DNA of 64,000 nt, taken from contig CAAGCW010000008.1 of assembly GCA_900768435.1 (NCBI GenBank), forward strand, positions 1-64,000, in the 5' to 3' direction. Shown in pieces: positions 42,021 through 49,286 of this stretch. Source of the DNA: an uncultured Collinsella sp. (lineage in GTDB: Bacteria; Actinomycetota; Coriobacteriia; Coriobacteriales; Coriobacteriaceae). Position numbers and translations under genes: made by a program. The notes beneath the pieces were generated by a model. That model made no database searches. It was not told the DNA's origin and worked only from the letters and a program-made list of their open reading frames with translations. Each line of letters begins with the position of its first letter. Positions within the stretch are counted from its first letter, which is position 1.

Positions 42021-42737
42021 TTACGCAACGTTTTCGACCAGCTCGGCGACGATGGCGTCAAAGGCGGCAACCGGATCGTCGGCACCGGTGATGGGACGGC
42101 CCACCACAATGTGGCTTGCGCCACGCTCGATAGCCTGGGAAGGCGTCGCCACGCGGGACTGGTCACCAAGGGCGGCACCCACCGGACGCACACCCGGAGT
42201 CACGATCAGGGCATCAGGACCCAGCAGCTCACGCATGTCGTGAGCCTCCATCGGTGAGCACACGATGCCATCGATGCCGTTGGCCTGAGCAAGCTTTGCC
42301 AAGCGGGCGGCCTCCTCGGCCACGGGCGACTCGACGCCGATCTCGCTCAAGGCATCCTGATTCATGCTCGTGAGCACGGTGATGGCGACGAGCTTGGCGC
42401 GGTCCTCACGCGCCTCCTCGGCACCCTCGCGGCAGGCAGCGAGCATAGCACCCGAGCCCAGGCCGTGAACCGAAAGCAGGTCGGCACCGGCAAGCGAGGC
42501 CGAGCGGGCAGCGCCGCGCACCTGATGCGGAATGTCATGGAACTTAAGGTCGAGGAAGACCTTAAAGCCAAGGTCCTTAAAGGTCTTGACGATCTGGGGA
42601 CCCTCAGCGTAATAGAGCGTCATGCCGACCTTGAGCCAGGCGGCATGGCCCGAAAGCTCGTGGGCGAGCTCGAGCGCGCGCTCACGGTCGCAGTCGAGGG
42701 CGACGATAACACGGTCGCGGGCATCATTCTCTAGCAT
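42021..42737 (-). CDS. pyrF: Orotidine 5'-phosphate decarboxylase
   Basis: Last step of UMP synthesis. 238 residues; catalytic K/D tetrad in FLDLKFHDIPHQVRGA, phosphate-binding end LIVTPGVRPVGAALGDQ and VVGRPITGADDP. ATG at 42737 overlaps the pyrD end by 7 bases. It is the last gene of the pyr operon. Confidence 0.96.
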   Translation of the reverse strand: MLENDARDRVIVALDCDRERALELAHELSGHAAWLKVGMTLYYAEGPQIVKTFKDLGFKVFLDLKFHDIPHQVRGAARSASLAGADLLSVHGLGSGAMLAACREGAEEAREDRAKLVAITVLTSMNQDALSEIGVESPVAEEAARLAKLAQANGIDGIVCSPMEAHDMRELLGPDALIVTPGVRPVGAALGDQSRVATPSQAIERGASHIVVGRPITGADDPVAAFDAIVAELVENVA

Positions 42738-43654
42738 TCGAAAGCACCCACCAGCTCGTTGATGTCCTTTACGCCCTGGGACTCGGCCCAGGCCTCGAGT
42801 TCATGCGCGATCTTCAGCGAAGCACACGGATCGACGAAGTTGGCCATGCCGACCGACACGCAGGTGGCGCCGGCCAGGATAAACTCAGCCGCATCCTCGC
42901 CAGTCATGACACCGCCGACACCGTTGATGGGGATATCGACGGCCTGGGCAACCTCCCAGACCATGCGCACGGCGATGTGATGGCACAGCGGGCCCGAAAG
43001 GCCGCCCTTGGGCTTGGCCACGCGGGACTTGCGGGTATGAACATCGATGGCCATGCCTTGGATGGAGTTAATGACCGAAAGGCCGTCGGCTCCCGCGGCC
43101 TCGAGAGCCTTGGCAATCTCGGCGACGTTAACCGGAGCCATCTTGACGAACAGCGGCTTATCGGTCACCTTGCGGCAAGCAGCCATAACGGAAGAGGCGC
43201 CCTCGGGCGTGGAGCCCATGGCGGCACCGCCGGCGGCGATATTAGGGCAGCTCACGTTGATCTCGTAGCCGGCAGCCCAGGGGCACAGCTCGACATACAT
43301 CTCGAGTGCGCGGACAAACTCGTCAACGGAGTGACCGGCAACCTGACAGATGACCTGGCAGCCGTCCTTGGACAGCTGTTCGAGCCACGGACCGGACTCG
43401 CGGGCAAAGGCGGCCACGCCGGGGTTCTGAAGACCCACGGAGTTGATCATACCGCCGGGAATCTCGGCCATGCGGGGCGCGGGATTGCCGGGCCAGGGCT
43501 CGGCAGCGCAACCCTTGGTGGTGATGGCGCCCAGCTGGGAAACATCAAAGAAGTTCTGGAACTGCCAACCGTAGCCAAAGGTACCGGCTGCGGTGTTAAT
43601 GGGGTTCTGCATCTTGACGCCGCCGAAATCGACGGCCATGTTCACGGTACCCAC
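42731..43654 (-). CDS. pyrD: Dihydroorotate dehydrogenase, class 1B catalytic subunit
   Basis: FMN subunit of the NAD-dependent dihydroorotate dehydrogenase, working with PyrK. About 307 residues: MAVDFGGVKMQNPINTAAGT, then GYEINVSCPNIAAGG and GVGGVMTGEDAAEFILAGA. The GTG at 43654 overlaps the pyrK stop in TAGTG with AAGGTGG upstream; an ATG at 43639 is an alternative. The open frame extends to 43945 but that part is a shadow of pyrK. Confidence 0.94.
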   Translation of the reverse strand: MGTVNMAVDFGGVKMQNPINTAAGTFGYGWQFQNFFDVSQLGAITTKGCAAEPWPGNPAPRMAEIPGGMINSVGLQNPGVAAFARESGPWLEQLSKDGCQVICQVAGHSVDEFVRALEMYVELCPWAAGYEINVSCPNIAAGGAAMGSTPEGASSVMAACRKVTDKPLFVKMAPVNVAEIAKALEAAGADGLSVINSIQGMAIDVHTRKSRVAKPKGGLSGPLCHHIAVRMVWEVAQAVDIPINGVGGVMTGEDAAEFILAGATCVSVGMANFVDPCASLKIAHELEAWAESQGVKDINELVGAFEC

Positions 43655-44445
43655 TAGAAGACCACCACCTTGGAAGCATCGAACACGGGGCCGCACATGC
43701 AGGCGCCCTTCATACCGTCGACCGTCTCGACATTGCAGGTGTTGCAGGCGCCAAAGCCACAGCTCATCATGCGCTCGAGCGACACCTCGCAGTACACACC
43801 GGCCTCGGCGGCAGCGGCGGCGACCTTCTTCATCATGACGGCGGGGCCGCAGCTGGCGACGTAGTCGTAGCCGCCCTCTCCAAGCAGCTCGGCTGCCGGA
43901 TCGGTGCAAAAACCGTGCGTGCCGAGCGAACCGTCGTCGGTGCACACGTTAACCGTGGCGCCCAGCGCACGGAACTCATCGACACCCACGGCCTTGGAAG
44001 CGGTGCCAAAGCCCAGGCACACGTCCACATCAACACCCTGCTCGGCAAGCATGCCGGCAAGACACAGCACAGGCGGAACGCCGATGCCACCGGCGACGAG
44101 CAGTGCCTTCCTGGTGCCCTCGGGTACCATCCAGCCACGGCCACCGGGGCCCAACAGGTTAGAGGTGGAGCCAGGGCCCATCTGGGACAAACGGCGGGTA
44201 TCGTCGCCCACGACGGCGTACCACAGCTCGACGGTGCCGGCCTCGGCGTCGGCGCGGTAGAAACTCAAGGGCACACGAAGCAGAGAAGACGCATCGCCGG
44301 GGACGGCGATGTTCACAAACTGACCGGGCTTGAGCGCACTTGCAAGCTTGGGGGCCGAGATGACGAGCGAGAAGATGCCGTCGGCGATCTCCCGGTTCGA
44401 GACGACCTCGAAGTCGTGCATGCGTGCAGTGGAAGGTGTGGGCAT
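43654..44445 (-). CDS. pyrK: Dihydroorotate dehydrogenase electron-transfer subunit
   Basis: FAD and 2Fe-2S protein that passes electrons from PyrD to NAD+. 263 residues: ferredoxin-reductase-like FAD domain (KPGQFVNIAVPG, VPLSFYR), NAD domain (LLVAGGIGVPPVLCLAGML), and a C-terminal 2Fe-2S site with Cys in MSCGFGACNTCNVETVDG and ACMCGPVF. GGAG precedes the ATG. Confidence 0.95.
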   Translation of the reverse strand: MPTPSTARMHDFEVVSNREIADGIFSLVISAPKLASALKPGQFVNIAVPGDASSLLRVPLSFYRADAEAGTVELWYAVVGDDTRRLSQMGPGSTSNLLGPGGRGWMVPEGTRKALLVAGGIGVPPVLCLAGMLAEQGVDVDVCLGFGTASKAVGVDEFRALGATVNVCTDDGSLGTHGFCTDPAAELLGEGGYDYVASCGPAVMMKKVAAAAAEAGVYCEVSLERMMSCGFGACNTCNVETVDGMKGACMCGPVFDASKVVVF

Positions 44446-44537
44446 AGACGCTCCAATCCCCCATGCGGTTGCATGGTCTAAACGAACAGAAAGCGCGGCA
44501 CCGCAAGGGCGCCGCGCACAAAAGCGATAAGGCTATG
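44446..44537 (-). other. pyrC-pyrK gap with two hairpins
   Basis: Within this 92-base gap in the pyr operon GCGCGGC (44493-44499) pairs with GCCGCGC (44511-44517), followed on the minus strand by TTTC, and CCATGC/GCATGG (44461-44476) forms a second hairpin next to the pyrK ribosome-binding site. They may lower expression of the distal genes or stabilise the proximal mRNA. carA and carB, often found here, are absent. Confidence 0.5.
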
Positions 44538-45827
44538 CTAGCAGATGCAGCCGTCGGCGAGCGTCTGCTTGCCACCGACAAATACATCGGTGGCACGACC
44601 GGTGAGCGTGCGGCCGGCAAAACCGGAGTTCTCGGCGCGCGACTCGTAACCGTCCTCACCAACCGTCCAGGTTGCGGAGGGGTCGAACACGGTCAGGTCG
44701 GCGACAGAGCCCGCCTTGACCTGAACCTGATCGAGGCCCAGAATCTCACGCGGCTTGATGGCCATGAGCTCGACCATGCGGCTCACGCTCATCTTGCCCG
44801 TGTTGACCAGCTCAGTGAGCACGAGCGACAGCGAAGTCTCGAGGCCAATCATTCCAAAGGGCGCGAGCTCGAACTCGCGGGCCTTCTCCCACGGGGTGTG
44901 GGGAGCGTGGTCGGTAACGATAGCGTCGACGGTACCGTCGATGACACCCTGACGGATGGCCTCGGCATCCTCGTCGGTGCGCAGCGGCGGATTGACCTTG
45001 AGCGAGGTGTTGTAGGTCTCGTCCAGGTCGTTCTCGGTCAGGAACATGTGGTGCGGGGTGGCCTCGCAGGTCACCTGGACACCGGCAGCCTTACCGGCAC
45101 GCACGAGCTCCAGGCCATGAGCGGTGGAGATGTGCTGGATGTGCAGCTTGGCACCGGTCAGCTTGGCAATCTCGATGTCGCGGGCAATCTGAAGCTCCTC
45201 GCCGGCGGCCGGCCAACCCTCGAGGGCCAGACGGGTCGAGACCTTGCCCTCGTTGATCTGGCCGTGGCCGACCAGATCCTCGTCCTGGCAGTGGCTCATA
45301 AAGACCTTGCCGAACATCTTGCCGTAGTCCATGCAGCGACGGAGCATGCCCGCGCCCTGCACGCCGCGACCATCGTCGGTGAAGGCGACGGCGCCGTGGG
45401 CGACCATATCGCCCATCTCGGACATGGCCTCGCCCTTAAGACCGCGGGTCATGGCGCCCGACGGATAGACGCGGCAGTGGCCGACCTCGGCAGCGCGGGA
45501 CTTGACGAACTCCACGACGGTGCCGTTATCGGTGACGGGATCGGTGTTGGGCATGGCGCACACGCCGGTGAAGCCGCCCTTGGCAGCAGCGCGGGTGCCG
45601 CTCTCGATGTCCTCTTTGACCTCGTAGCCAGGCTCGCGCAGATGCACGTGCATATCCACCAGGCCGGGGACGAGATACTTGCCGGAAAGGTCGCGGACCT
45701 CGGCTCCCTCGGCGGCGAGGTTCTCGCCGACCTCGGCGATCTTGTCACCGTCGATCAGGACGTCGACGACACCGTCAAGCTCGACGGACGGATCGACGAC
45801 GTGGGCATTCTTAAGAAGCAAGGCCAT
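44538..45827 (-). CDS. pyrC: Dihydroorotase
   Basis: Cyclises carbamoyl-aspartate to dihydroorotate. 429 residues, class I type: metal motif VDMHVHLREPGYEVKED, carboxylated-lysine region and further ligands in HIQHISTAHGLELV, catalytic Asp in AIVTDHAPHTPWEKA. ATG at 45827 with GGAGGT upstream overlaps the pyrB 3' end by 17 bases; the longer open frame upstream is a shadow of pyrB. Confidence 0.96.
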   Translation of the reverse strand: MALLLKNAHVVDPSVELDGVVDVLIDGDKIAEVGENLAAEGAEVRDLSGKYLVPGLVDMHVHLREPGYEVKEDIESGTRAAAKGGFTGVCAMPNTDPVTDNGTVVEFVKSRAAEVGHCRVYPSGAMTRGLKGEAMSEMGDMVAHGAVAFTDDGRGVQGAGMLRRCMDYGKMFGKVFMSHCQDEDLVGHGQINEGKVSTRLALEGWPAAGEELQIARDIEIAKLTGAKLHIQHISTAHGLELVRAGKAAGVQVTCEATPHHMFLTENDLDETYNTSLKVNPPLRTDEDAEAIRQGVIDGTVDAIVTDHAPHTPWEKAREFELAPFGMIGLETSLSLVLTELVNTGKMSVSRMVELMAIKPREILGLDQVQVKAGSVADLTVFDPSATWTVGEDGYESRAENSGFAGRTLTGRATDVFVGGKQTLADGCIC

Positions 45828-46755
45828 TATCGGCACCTCCAAGCAGCAGATACAGGATAGCCATACGCACGCAGATACCGGCGTAGACCTGCTCCAGGAT
45901 GACGGAGCGTTGCGGGTGGTCGGCCATATAGGAGTCGAACTCAACGCCGCGGTTGATGGGGCCCGGGTGGCAGATAATCGCATCGGGCTTCATGAGCTTC
46001 TCGCGGTCCTTGGTCAGACCGAAGAGCTTGTGGTACTCGCGAATCGTGGGGAACGGTGCGCCCTCGAGGCGCTCCTGCTGCACGCGCAACATGTAGACGA
46101 CGTCCAGCTCGGGCAGGACGGAATCGAGGTCGCTCGTCACGTGGTCGCAGCCCAGAACCTCGGGCGCCGGCGGCAGCAGCGTGCCGGGGGCGACGGCGTA
46201 GGTCTCGCAGCCCATAATCTTAAGGGCAGGGATCAGCGAGCCGCAGACGCGGGAGTGCGCGATATCGCCGACGACGGCGACCTTCAGACCGTGGAAGTCA
46301 CCCTTGTGCTCCCAGATGGTGTACAGGTCGAGCAGGGCCTGCGTGGGATGGTTGTGCTTGCCGTCGCCGGCGCAGATAACGCTCGCGGGCGAGTTCTGCG
46401 TGACGATGTAGGGAGCACCGGCGTGCTTATCGCGCACGACGATGCAGTCGATCTTGTAGGCGTTGAGGGTCTCGACGGTGTCGACGAGGCTCTCACCCTT
46501 GACCGTGGAGGTCGAGGAGCCGCCAAAGTTGAGGCTGTCGGCCGAAAGACGCTTCTCGGCGAGTTCGAAGGAGCTGCGGGTGCGCGTCGAGGGCTCGTTG
46601 AACATGTTGACGATGGTCTTGCCCTTGAGCGTGGGGACCTTCTTGATCGCACGCTCGTTGACCTCGGAGAACGCCTTGGCGGTCTCGAGGATGAGCTTGA
46701 TGTCCTCTTCGGAGTACTCGGTAATGTCGATCAGGTGCTTATGGTTGAACGCCAC
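45811..46755 (-). CDS. pyrB: Aspartate carbamoyltransferase catalytic subunit
   Basis: Condenses carbamoyl phosphate and aspartate. About 314 residues: NEPSTRTRSSFELAEKRL (carbamoyl-phosphate site), GDGKHNHPTQALLDLYTI, VVGDIAHSRVCGSL. The GTG at 46755 is preferred because a GTG at 46767 overlaps the GGGAGG ribosome-binding site itself. No pyrI regulatory subunit is seen. Confidence 0.94.
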   Translation of the reverse strand: MAFNHKHLIDITEYSEEDIKLILETAKAFSEVNERAIKKVPTLKGKTIVNMFNEPSTRTRSSFELAEKRLSADSLNFGGSSTSTVKGESLVDTVETLNAYKIDCIVVRDKHAGAPYIVTQNSPASVICAGDGKHNHPTQALLDLYTIWEHKGDFHGLKVAVVGDIAHSRVCGSLIPALKIMGCETYAVAPGTLLPPAPEVLGCDHVTSDLDSVLPELDVVYMLRVQQERLEGAPFPTIREYHKLFGLTKDREKLMKPDAIICHPGPINRGVEFDSYMADHPQRSVILEQVYAGICVRMAILYLLLGGADNGLAS

Positions 46756-46759
46756 GGTA

Positions 46760-47344
46760 CTACTCACCTCCCAGCGGCGCGGAGCCCACGTGGGAACCCG
46801 GCGCGACGTCGTTAATCTCGACAGCGGTGCGGCCGTCTACTTCCTTCATATATAGGTGCACGTTCTCCTCATGCGACGAGGGAACGTTCTTGCCGACAAA
46901 GTCCGGCGAGATGGGGAGCTCACGGTGACCGCGGTCAACGAGAACTGCCAGCTCGATGCGGCTCGGACGGCCCAGGTCCATAACGGCGTCCAGAGCGGCG
47001 CGGATAGTACGGCCCGTATACAGGATGTCGTCCACCAGCACGACGCGCTTGCCGTCGACGCTGAAGGGAATGTTGGTAGCGTGGATCGCGGGAGCGAAAT
47101 TGGTCGCATAGTCATCGCGGTAGAAGCTGATGTCCAGGCTGCCGAGCGGAACGTCGACGCCCTCGATCTCCTTGATCTCCTCGGCGAGCTTCTTTGCCAG
47201 AAGGTCGCCGCGCGTGACGATGCCGACCAGAGCGAGGTCTTCACAGCCCTCGTTGCGCTCGAGAATCTCGTGCGCGATGCGGGTCATCGCTCGATTGACG
47301 GCGGTCTCGTCCATGATGACCGCCTTGGGGGAAGTCGTGCCCAT
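46760..47344 (-). CDS. pyrR: PyrR, pyrimidine operon attenuator/uracil phosphoribosyltransferase
   Basis: RNA-binding regulator that controls pyr transcription in response to UMP and has some UPRTase activity. 194 residues; PRPP-binding motif VVLVDDILYTGRTIRAALDA, LDISFYRDDY, and NEGCEDLALVGIVTRGD. First gene of the pyr operon, with GGAAGGAG upstream of the ATG. The 150-base leader can form a terminator and an overlapping alternative stem, consistent with PyrR-mediated attenuation. Confidence 0.95.
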   Translation of the reverse strand: MGTTSPKAVIMDETAVNRAMTRIAHEILERNEGCEDLALVGIVTRGDLLAKKLAEEIKEIEGVDVPLGSLDISFYRDDYATNFAPAIHATNIPFSVDGKRVVLVDDILYTGRTIRAALDAVMDLGRPSRIELAVLVDRGHRELPISPDFVGKNVPSSHEENVHLYMKEVDGRTAVEINDVAPGSHVGSAPLGGE

Positions 47345-47383
47345 CGATCTCCTTCCTCACATGTCTTGACTGCTGACACAGTC

Positions 47384-47480
47384 AAAAAAATAGATGCCCG
47401 ACCGCTTAAAGCGGACCAGACACCCACAGGAAGGGCTGCTCTTTGGCAGCTATGTAATTCCATGTGGGTATCTCGTACCC
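47384..47480 (-). promoter_or_regulatory. pyr operon attenuator (PyrR-type leader)
   Basis: In minus-strand order: hairpin GGGTA/TACCC (47480-47466); alternative stem TACCCACATGGAA (47470-47458) with TTCCTGTGGGTG (47432-47421), bearing an apical GCTGC/GCAGC hairpin (47450-47435); and a terminator whose arms are 47424-47409 and 47407-47393, followed by seven T (47390-47384). The alternative stem shares bases with both the first hairpin and the terminator base, so they exclude one another. A canonical PyrR-binding loop is not obvious, so the ligand-sensing part is inferred from pyrR being next. Confidence 0.7.
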
Positions 47481-47597
47481 CTTTAATGGTCAAGGGATAG
47501 TGTAGCCAACCTCGAGCTTAATTGCGAGCATAAATACAGAACAATCCGTAAACGGAGCCCAATGCTCCATAAACCTATATATATTTGTGGGACGAGC

Positions 47598-47741
47598 TTG
47601 AAAACACACGCACGAGCTGGCATAATCCCCTCTGCTGCACGCAAATCGGATCTACGTCCAGGGCCGTAGCGTGGGCACTATCGCCAAAAGAGGAATATCT
47701 CTGTGTAGATTGCGCACAGGGAGCGACTTCTGTGCTATAGT
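47598..47741 (+). promoter_or_regulatory. rpmB promoter candidates
   Basis: Two candidates: TTGAAA-17 bp-CATAAT (47598-47626) and the extended -10 TGCTATAGT (47733-47741), 54 bases before rpmB. The second matches the rpsT promoter element exactly and is the likelier one. Confidence 0.55.
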
Positions 47742-47795
47742 TCAGGCTTGTTTGTTAACGCGACATGTTCGTTTGTCGCCCAAGGAGGGTCAGTT

Positions 47796-47984
47796 ATGTC
47801 CAAAGTTTGCGAAGTTTGCGGTAAGCACCCCGTTGCCGGTCGCTCCATCAGCCACTCTCACCGCGTCACCAACCGTAAGTTCCGCCCCAACATCCAGCGC
47901 GTTTACGTCGTCGTCGATGGTCACCGTCGCAAGATGAACGTTTGCTCCACCTGCCTCAAGTCCGGCAAGGTTGCGCGCTCCTAA
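47796..47984 (+). CDS. rpmB: 50S ribosomal protein L28
   Basis: 62 residues, typical of the zinc-binding (C+) form: Cys pairs in VCEVCGKHPVAG and VCSTCLKSGKVARS, with SHSHRVTNRKFRPNIQ between. ATG at 47796 with AAGGAGGGT upstream; the open frame starts earlier but without similarity. A stand-alone plus-strand gene with its own terminator. Confidence 0.97.
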   Translation: MSKVCEVCGKHPVAGRSISHSHRVTNRKFRPNIQRVYVVVDGHRRKMNVCSTCLKSGKVARS

Positions 47985-48052
47985 ATAAGGTCTTACCAAC
48001 AAGTACCTCGGACTCTCCGGGTCAAAGACCTCGCGTTCATATAGAACTTACC

Positions 48053-48085
48053 AAAGGCGTCCTCCACTACGGAGGGCGCCTTTTT
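48053..48085 (+). terminator. rpmB terminator
   Basis: AAAGGCGTCCTCC (48053-48065) pairs with GGAGGGCGCCTTT (48071-48083) with one G-U, followed by TTTT. The RAYT unit begins 2 bases later, so it inserted or settled right against this terminator. Confidence 0.92.
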
Positions 48086-48086
48086 C

Positions 48087-49128
48087 CACTCATTGGGGAC
48101 AGACTTACATGAGTGTTTTCATGCATTGGGGACAGACGTAACGCATGCCGGCAGCGGTTCGGCCCCTGCCTCAGGCCGCCTCGTTCCAGCCTGTGGTGGC
48201 CTTGGTTACGCTTGTAGCGCCGATACCGGTGATACGGGCAATTTGCTTGACCGTGAGATGGGCCCGCCTGAGCCTTAGCAGACAGGCATCGCGTTCGGGG
48301 CGTGGCAGGGCCTTGAGCAGCGCAGGATCAATGCTCGGCAGGGCCTCGTGTGCGACGGTAAGGGCATCCTCGTCTGGAATCCGTCGACGCGGAAGAATCT
48401 CAACTGACCAGATCCGCTCGGCAACTTCCTTAAGATGCTCGCAATAGCGACGGGAACCCCCGACAATATCGAGCATGGGGGCCGCATCGCAGATATCAAA
48501 GGGATCGTATCCCAGCTGGTATGCCTTGTAGCTTGACCAGCGGTAGGCATCAAGCGAGTCGAGCGCACCTTTCACGGGATTGAGATGGATATAATCGAGC
48601 AACTGCACCGCCTGCGTGTCCGACTCGACCGCGACCCGCGAATAGCGATTATCAAACAGGTGGCCCGTTCTTCCGGTTTTCCCATTGAAATACTTGGCAT
48701 AGGCCGTCAGCGCGCACTGCATTGCCTTTGAAAGGTTGTCAAATGGGTCATCAACCATCAAATGGAAGTGGTTGTCCATAAGGCACCAGGCCAACACCGC
48801 CACGTCATGGCAAGCAAACCTGTCCGAGATGTCCGATAAGAAACGATATCGGTCAGAGTCATCTTCAAAAATGATCTGTTTGGAGTTGCCACGGTCAAAG
48901 ACGTGGTAATAGCCGGTGAGCGAAATTTCGCGGGCGCAACGGGGCATGGTCTCTCCTTTCAAAGCCGTACAGGCAACACCTAAAAGGAGAGAAGGAACGC
49001 GAAATGCTGAGCCTGTGACCTATTTATATACAATGAACGACAAAAACATGCCCAAAACGACAAAATGACAAATCGATGTCTGTCCCAAATGAGTGAAAGC
49101 ACTCATATAAGTCTGTCCCCAATGAGTG
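48087..49128 (-). mobile_element. RAYT unit with 29-bp terminal inverted repeats
   Basis: The left end 48087-48115 and right end 49100-49128 are inverted copies of a 29-mer with one mismatch. Each end is itself a 7-bp hairpin (CACTCAT/ATGAGTG) enclosing TGGGGACAGACTTA. A second, degenerate GGGACAGAC copy lies inside each end (48120-48147 in a CATGC/GCATG hairpin; about 49075-49095). Between them is a Y1-transposase gene. This is the layout of REP-associated tyrosine transposases and their REP/REPIN sequences. No target duplication is evident. Confidence 0.85.
48171..48947 (-). CDS. REP-associated tyrosine transposase (Y1_Tnp, RAYT family)
   Basis: 258 residues. N-terminal Y1-transposase (HUH) domain: GYYHVFDRGNSKQIIFEDD, the HUH motif in WCLMDNHFHLMV, candidate catalytic tyrosines in ALTAYAKYFNG, and GHLFDNRYSRVAVES and LLDYIHLNPVKGAL. 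The C-terminal 60 residues form a helix-turn-helix-like segment (LTVKQIARITGIGATSVTK). ATG at 48947 with AAAGGAG 5 bases upstream; an ATG at 48962 would lie before that site. Such proteins act on single-stranded REP hairpins and are often single-copy and domesticated. Appears intact. Confidence 0.92.
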   Translation of the reverse strand: MPRCAREISLTGYYHVFDRGNSKQIIFEDDSDRYRFLSDISDRFACHDVAVLAWCLMDNHFHLMVDDPFDNLSKAMQCALTAYAKYFNGKTGRTGHLFDNRYSRVAVESDTQAVQLLDYIHLNPVKGALDSLDAYRWSSYKAYQLGYDPFDICDAAPMLDIVGGSRRYCEHLKEVAERIWSVEILPRRRIPDEDALTVAHEALPSIDPALLKALPRPERDACLLRLRRAHLTVKQIARITGIGATSVTKATTGWNEAA

Positions 49129-49286
49129 GGGCGATGCGGCAAACGGAAAGTTAAAAGTTATAGTTGAAGCGATTCAGTTTATTGAAGCGTTTTAGTGTGC
49201 CTTTTACGGGAATCTTACCGTTTACCGAATTATTTCTTGCTATCATGCAAGACGTAGGGTAAATCTCCGATCGCAAGGAGACACAA
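48963..49286. other. RAYT-adhE divergent intergenic region
   Basis: 324 bases. Contains the RAYT leader, the right end of the RAYT unit (to 49128), a hairpin ATGAGTG/CACTCAT (49089-49106), and an AT-rich adhE promoter region with tandem TTACCG (49215-49220, 49223-49228) and the extended -10 TGCTATCAT (49238-49246). Nothing coding is seen. Confidence 0.65.
49238..49246 (+). promoter_or_regulatory. adhE promoter, extended -10
   Basis: TGCTATCAT, 40 bases before the adhE ATG, matches the extended -10 found before rpsB. The tandem TTACCG copies (49215-49228) lie at the -35 position and may be part of the promoter or a regulator site. No Rex-type palindrome is recognised. Confidence 0.55.

Larger units (their letters stand above)
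47345..47795. other. pyrR-rpmB divergent intergenic region
   Basis: 451 bases. Minus side: pyr leader with attenuator structures (47384-47480) and a possible -10, TACACT, at 47499-47504 without a clear -35. Plus side: TTGAAA (47598-47603) 17 bp from CATAAT (47621-47626), and an extended -10 at 47733-47741 nearer rpmB. The middle (about 47520-47597) is AT-rich with one small GGAGC/GCTCC hairpin. No gene is seen. Confidence 0.6.

Noticed and set aside
43655..43945. N-terminal extension of the pyrD open frame
   Set aside because: Arg/Gly-rich translation that is the out-of-frame reading of pyrK; dihydroorotate dehydrogenase similarity begins only near 43639.
45828..45983. N-terminal extension of the pyrC open frame
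   Set aside because: Out-of-frame reading of pyrB; the proper ATG at 45827 has a strong ribosome-binding site.
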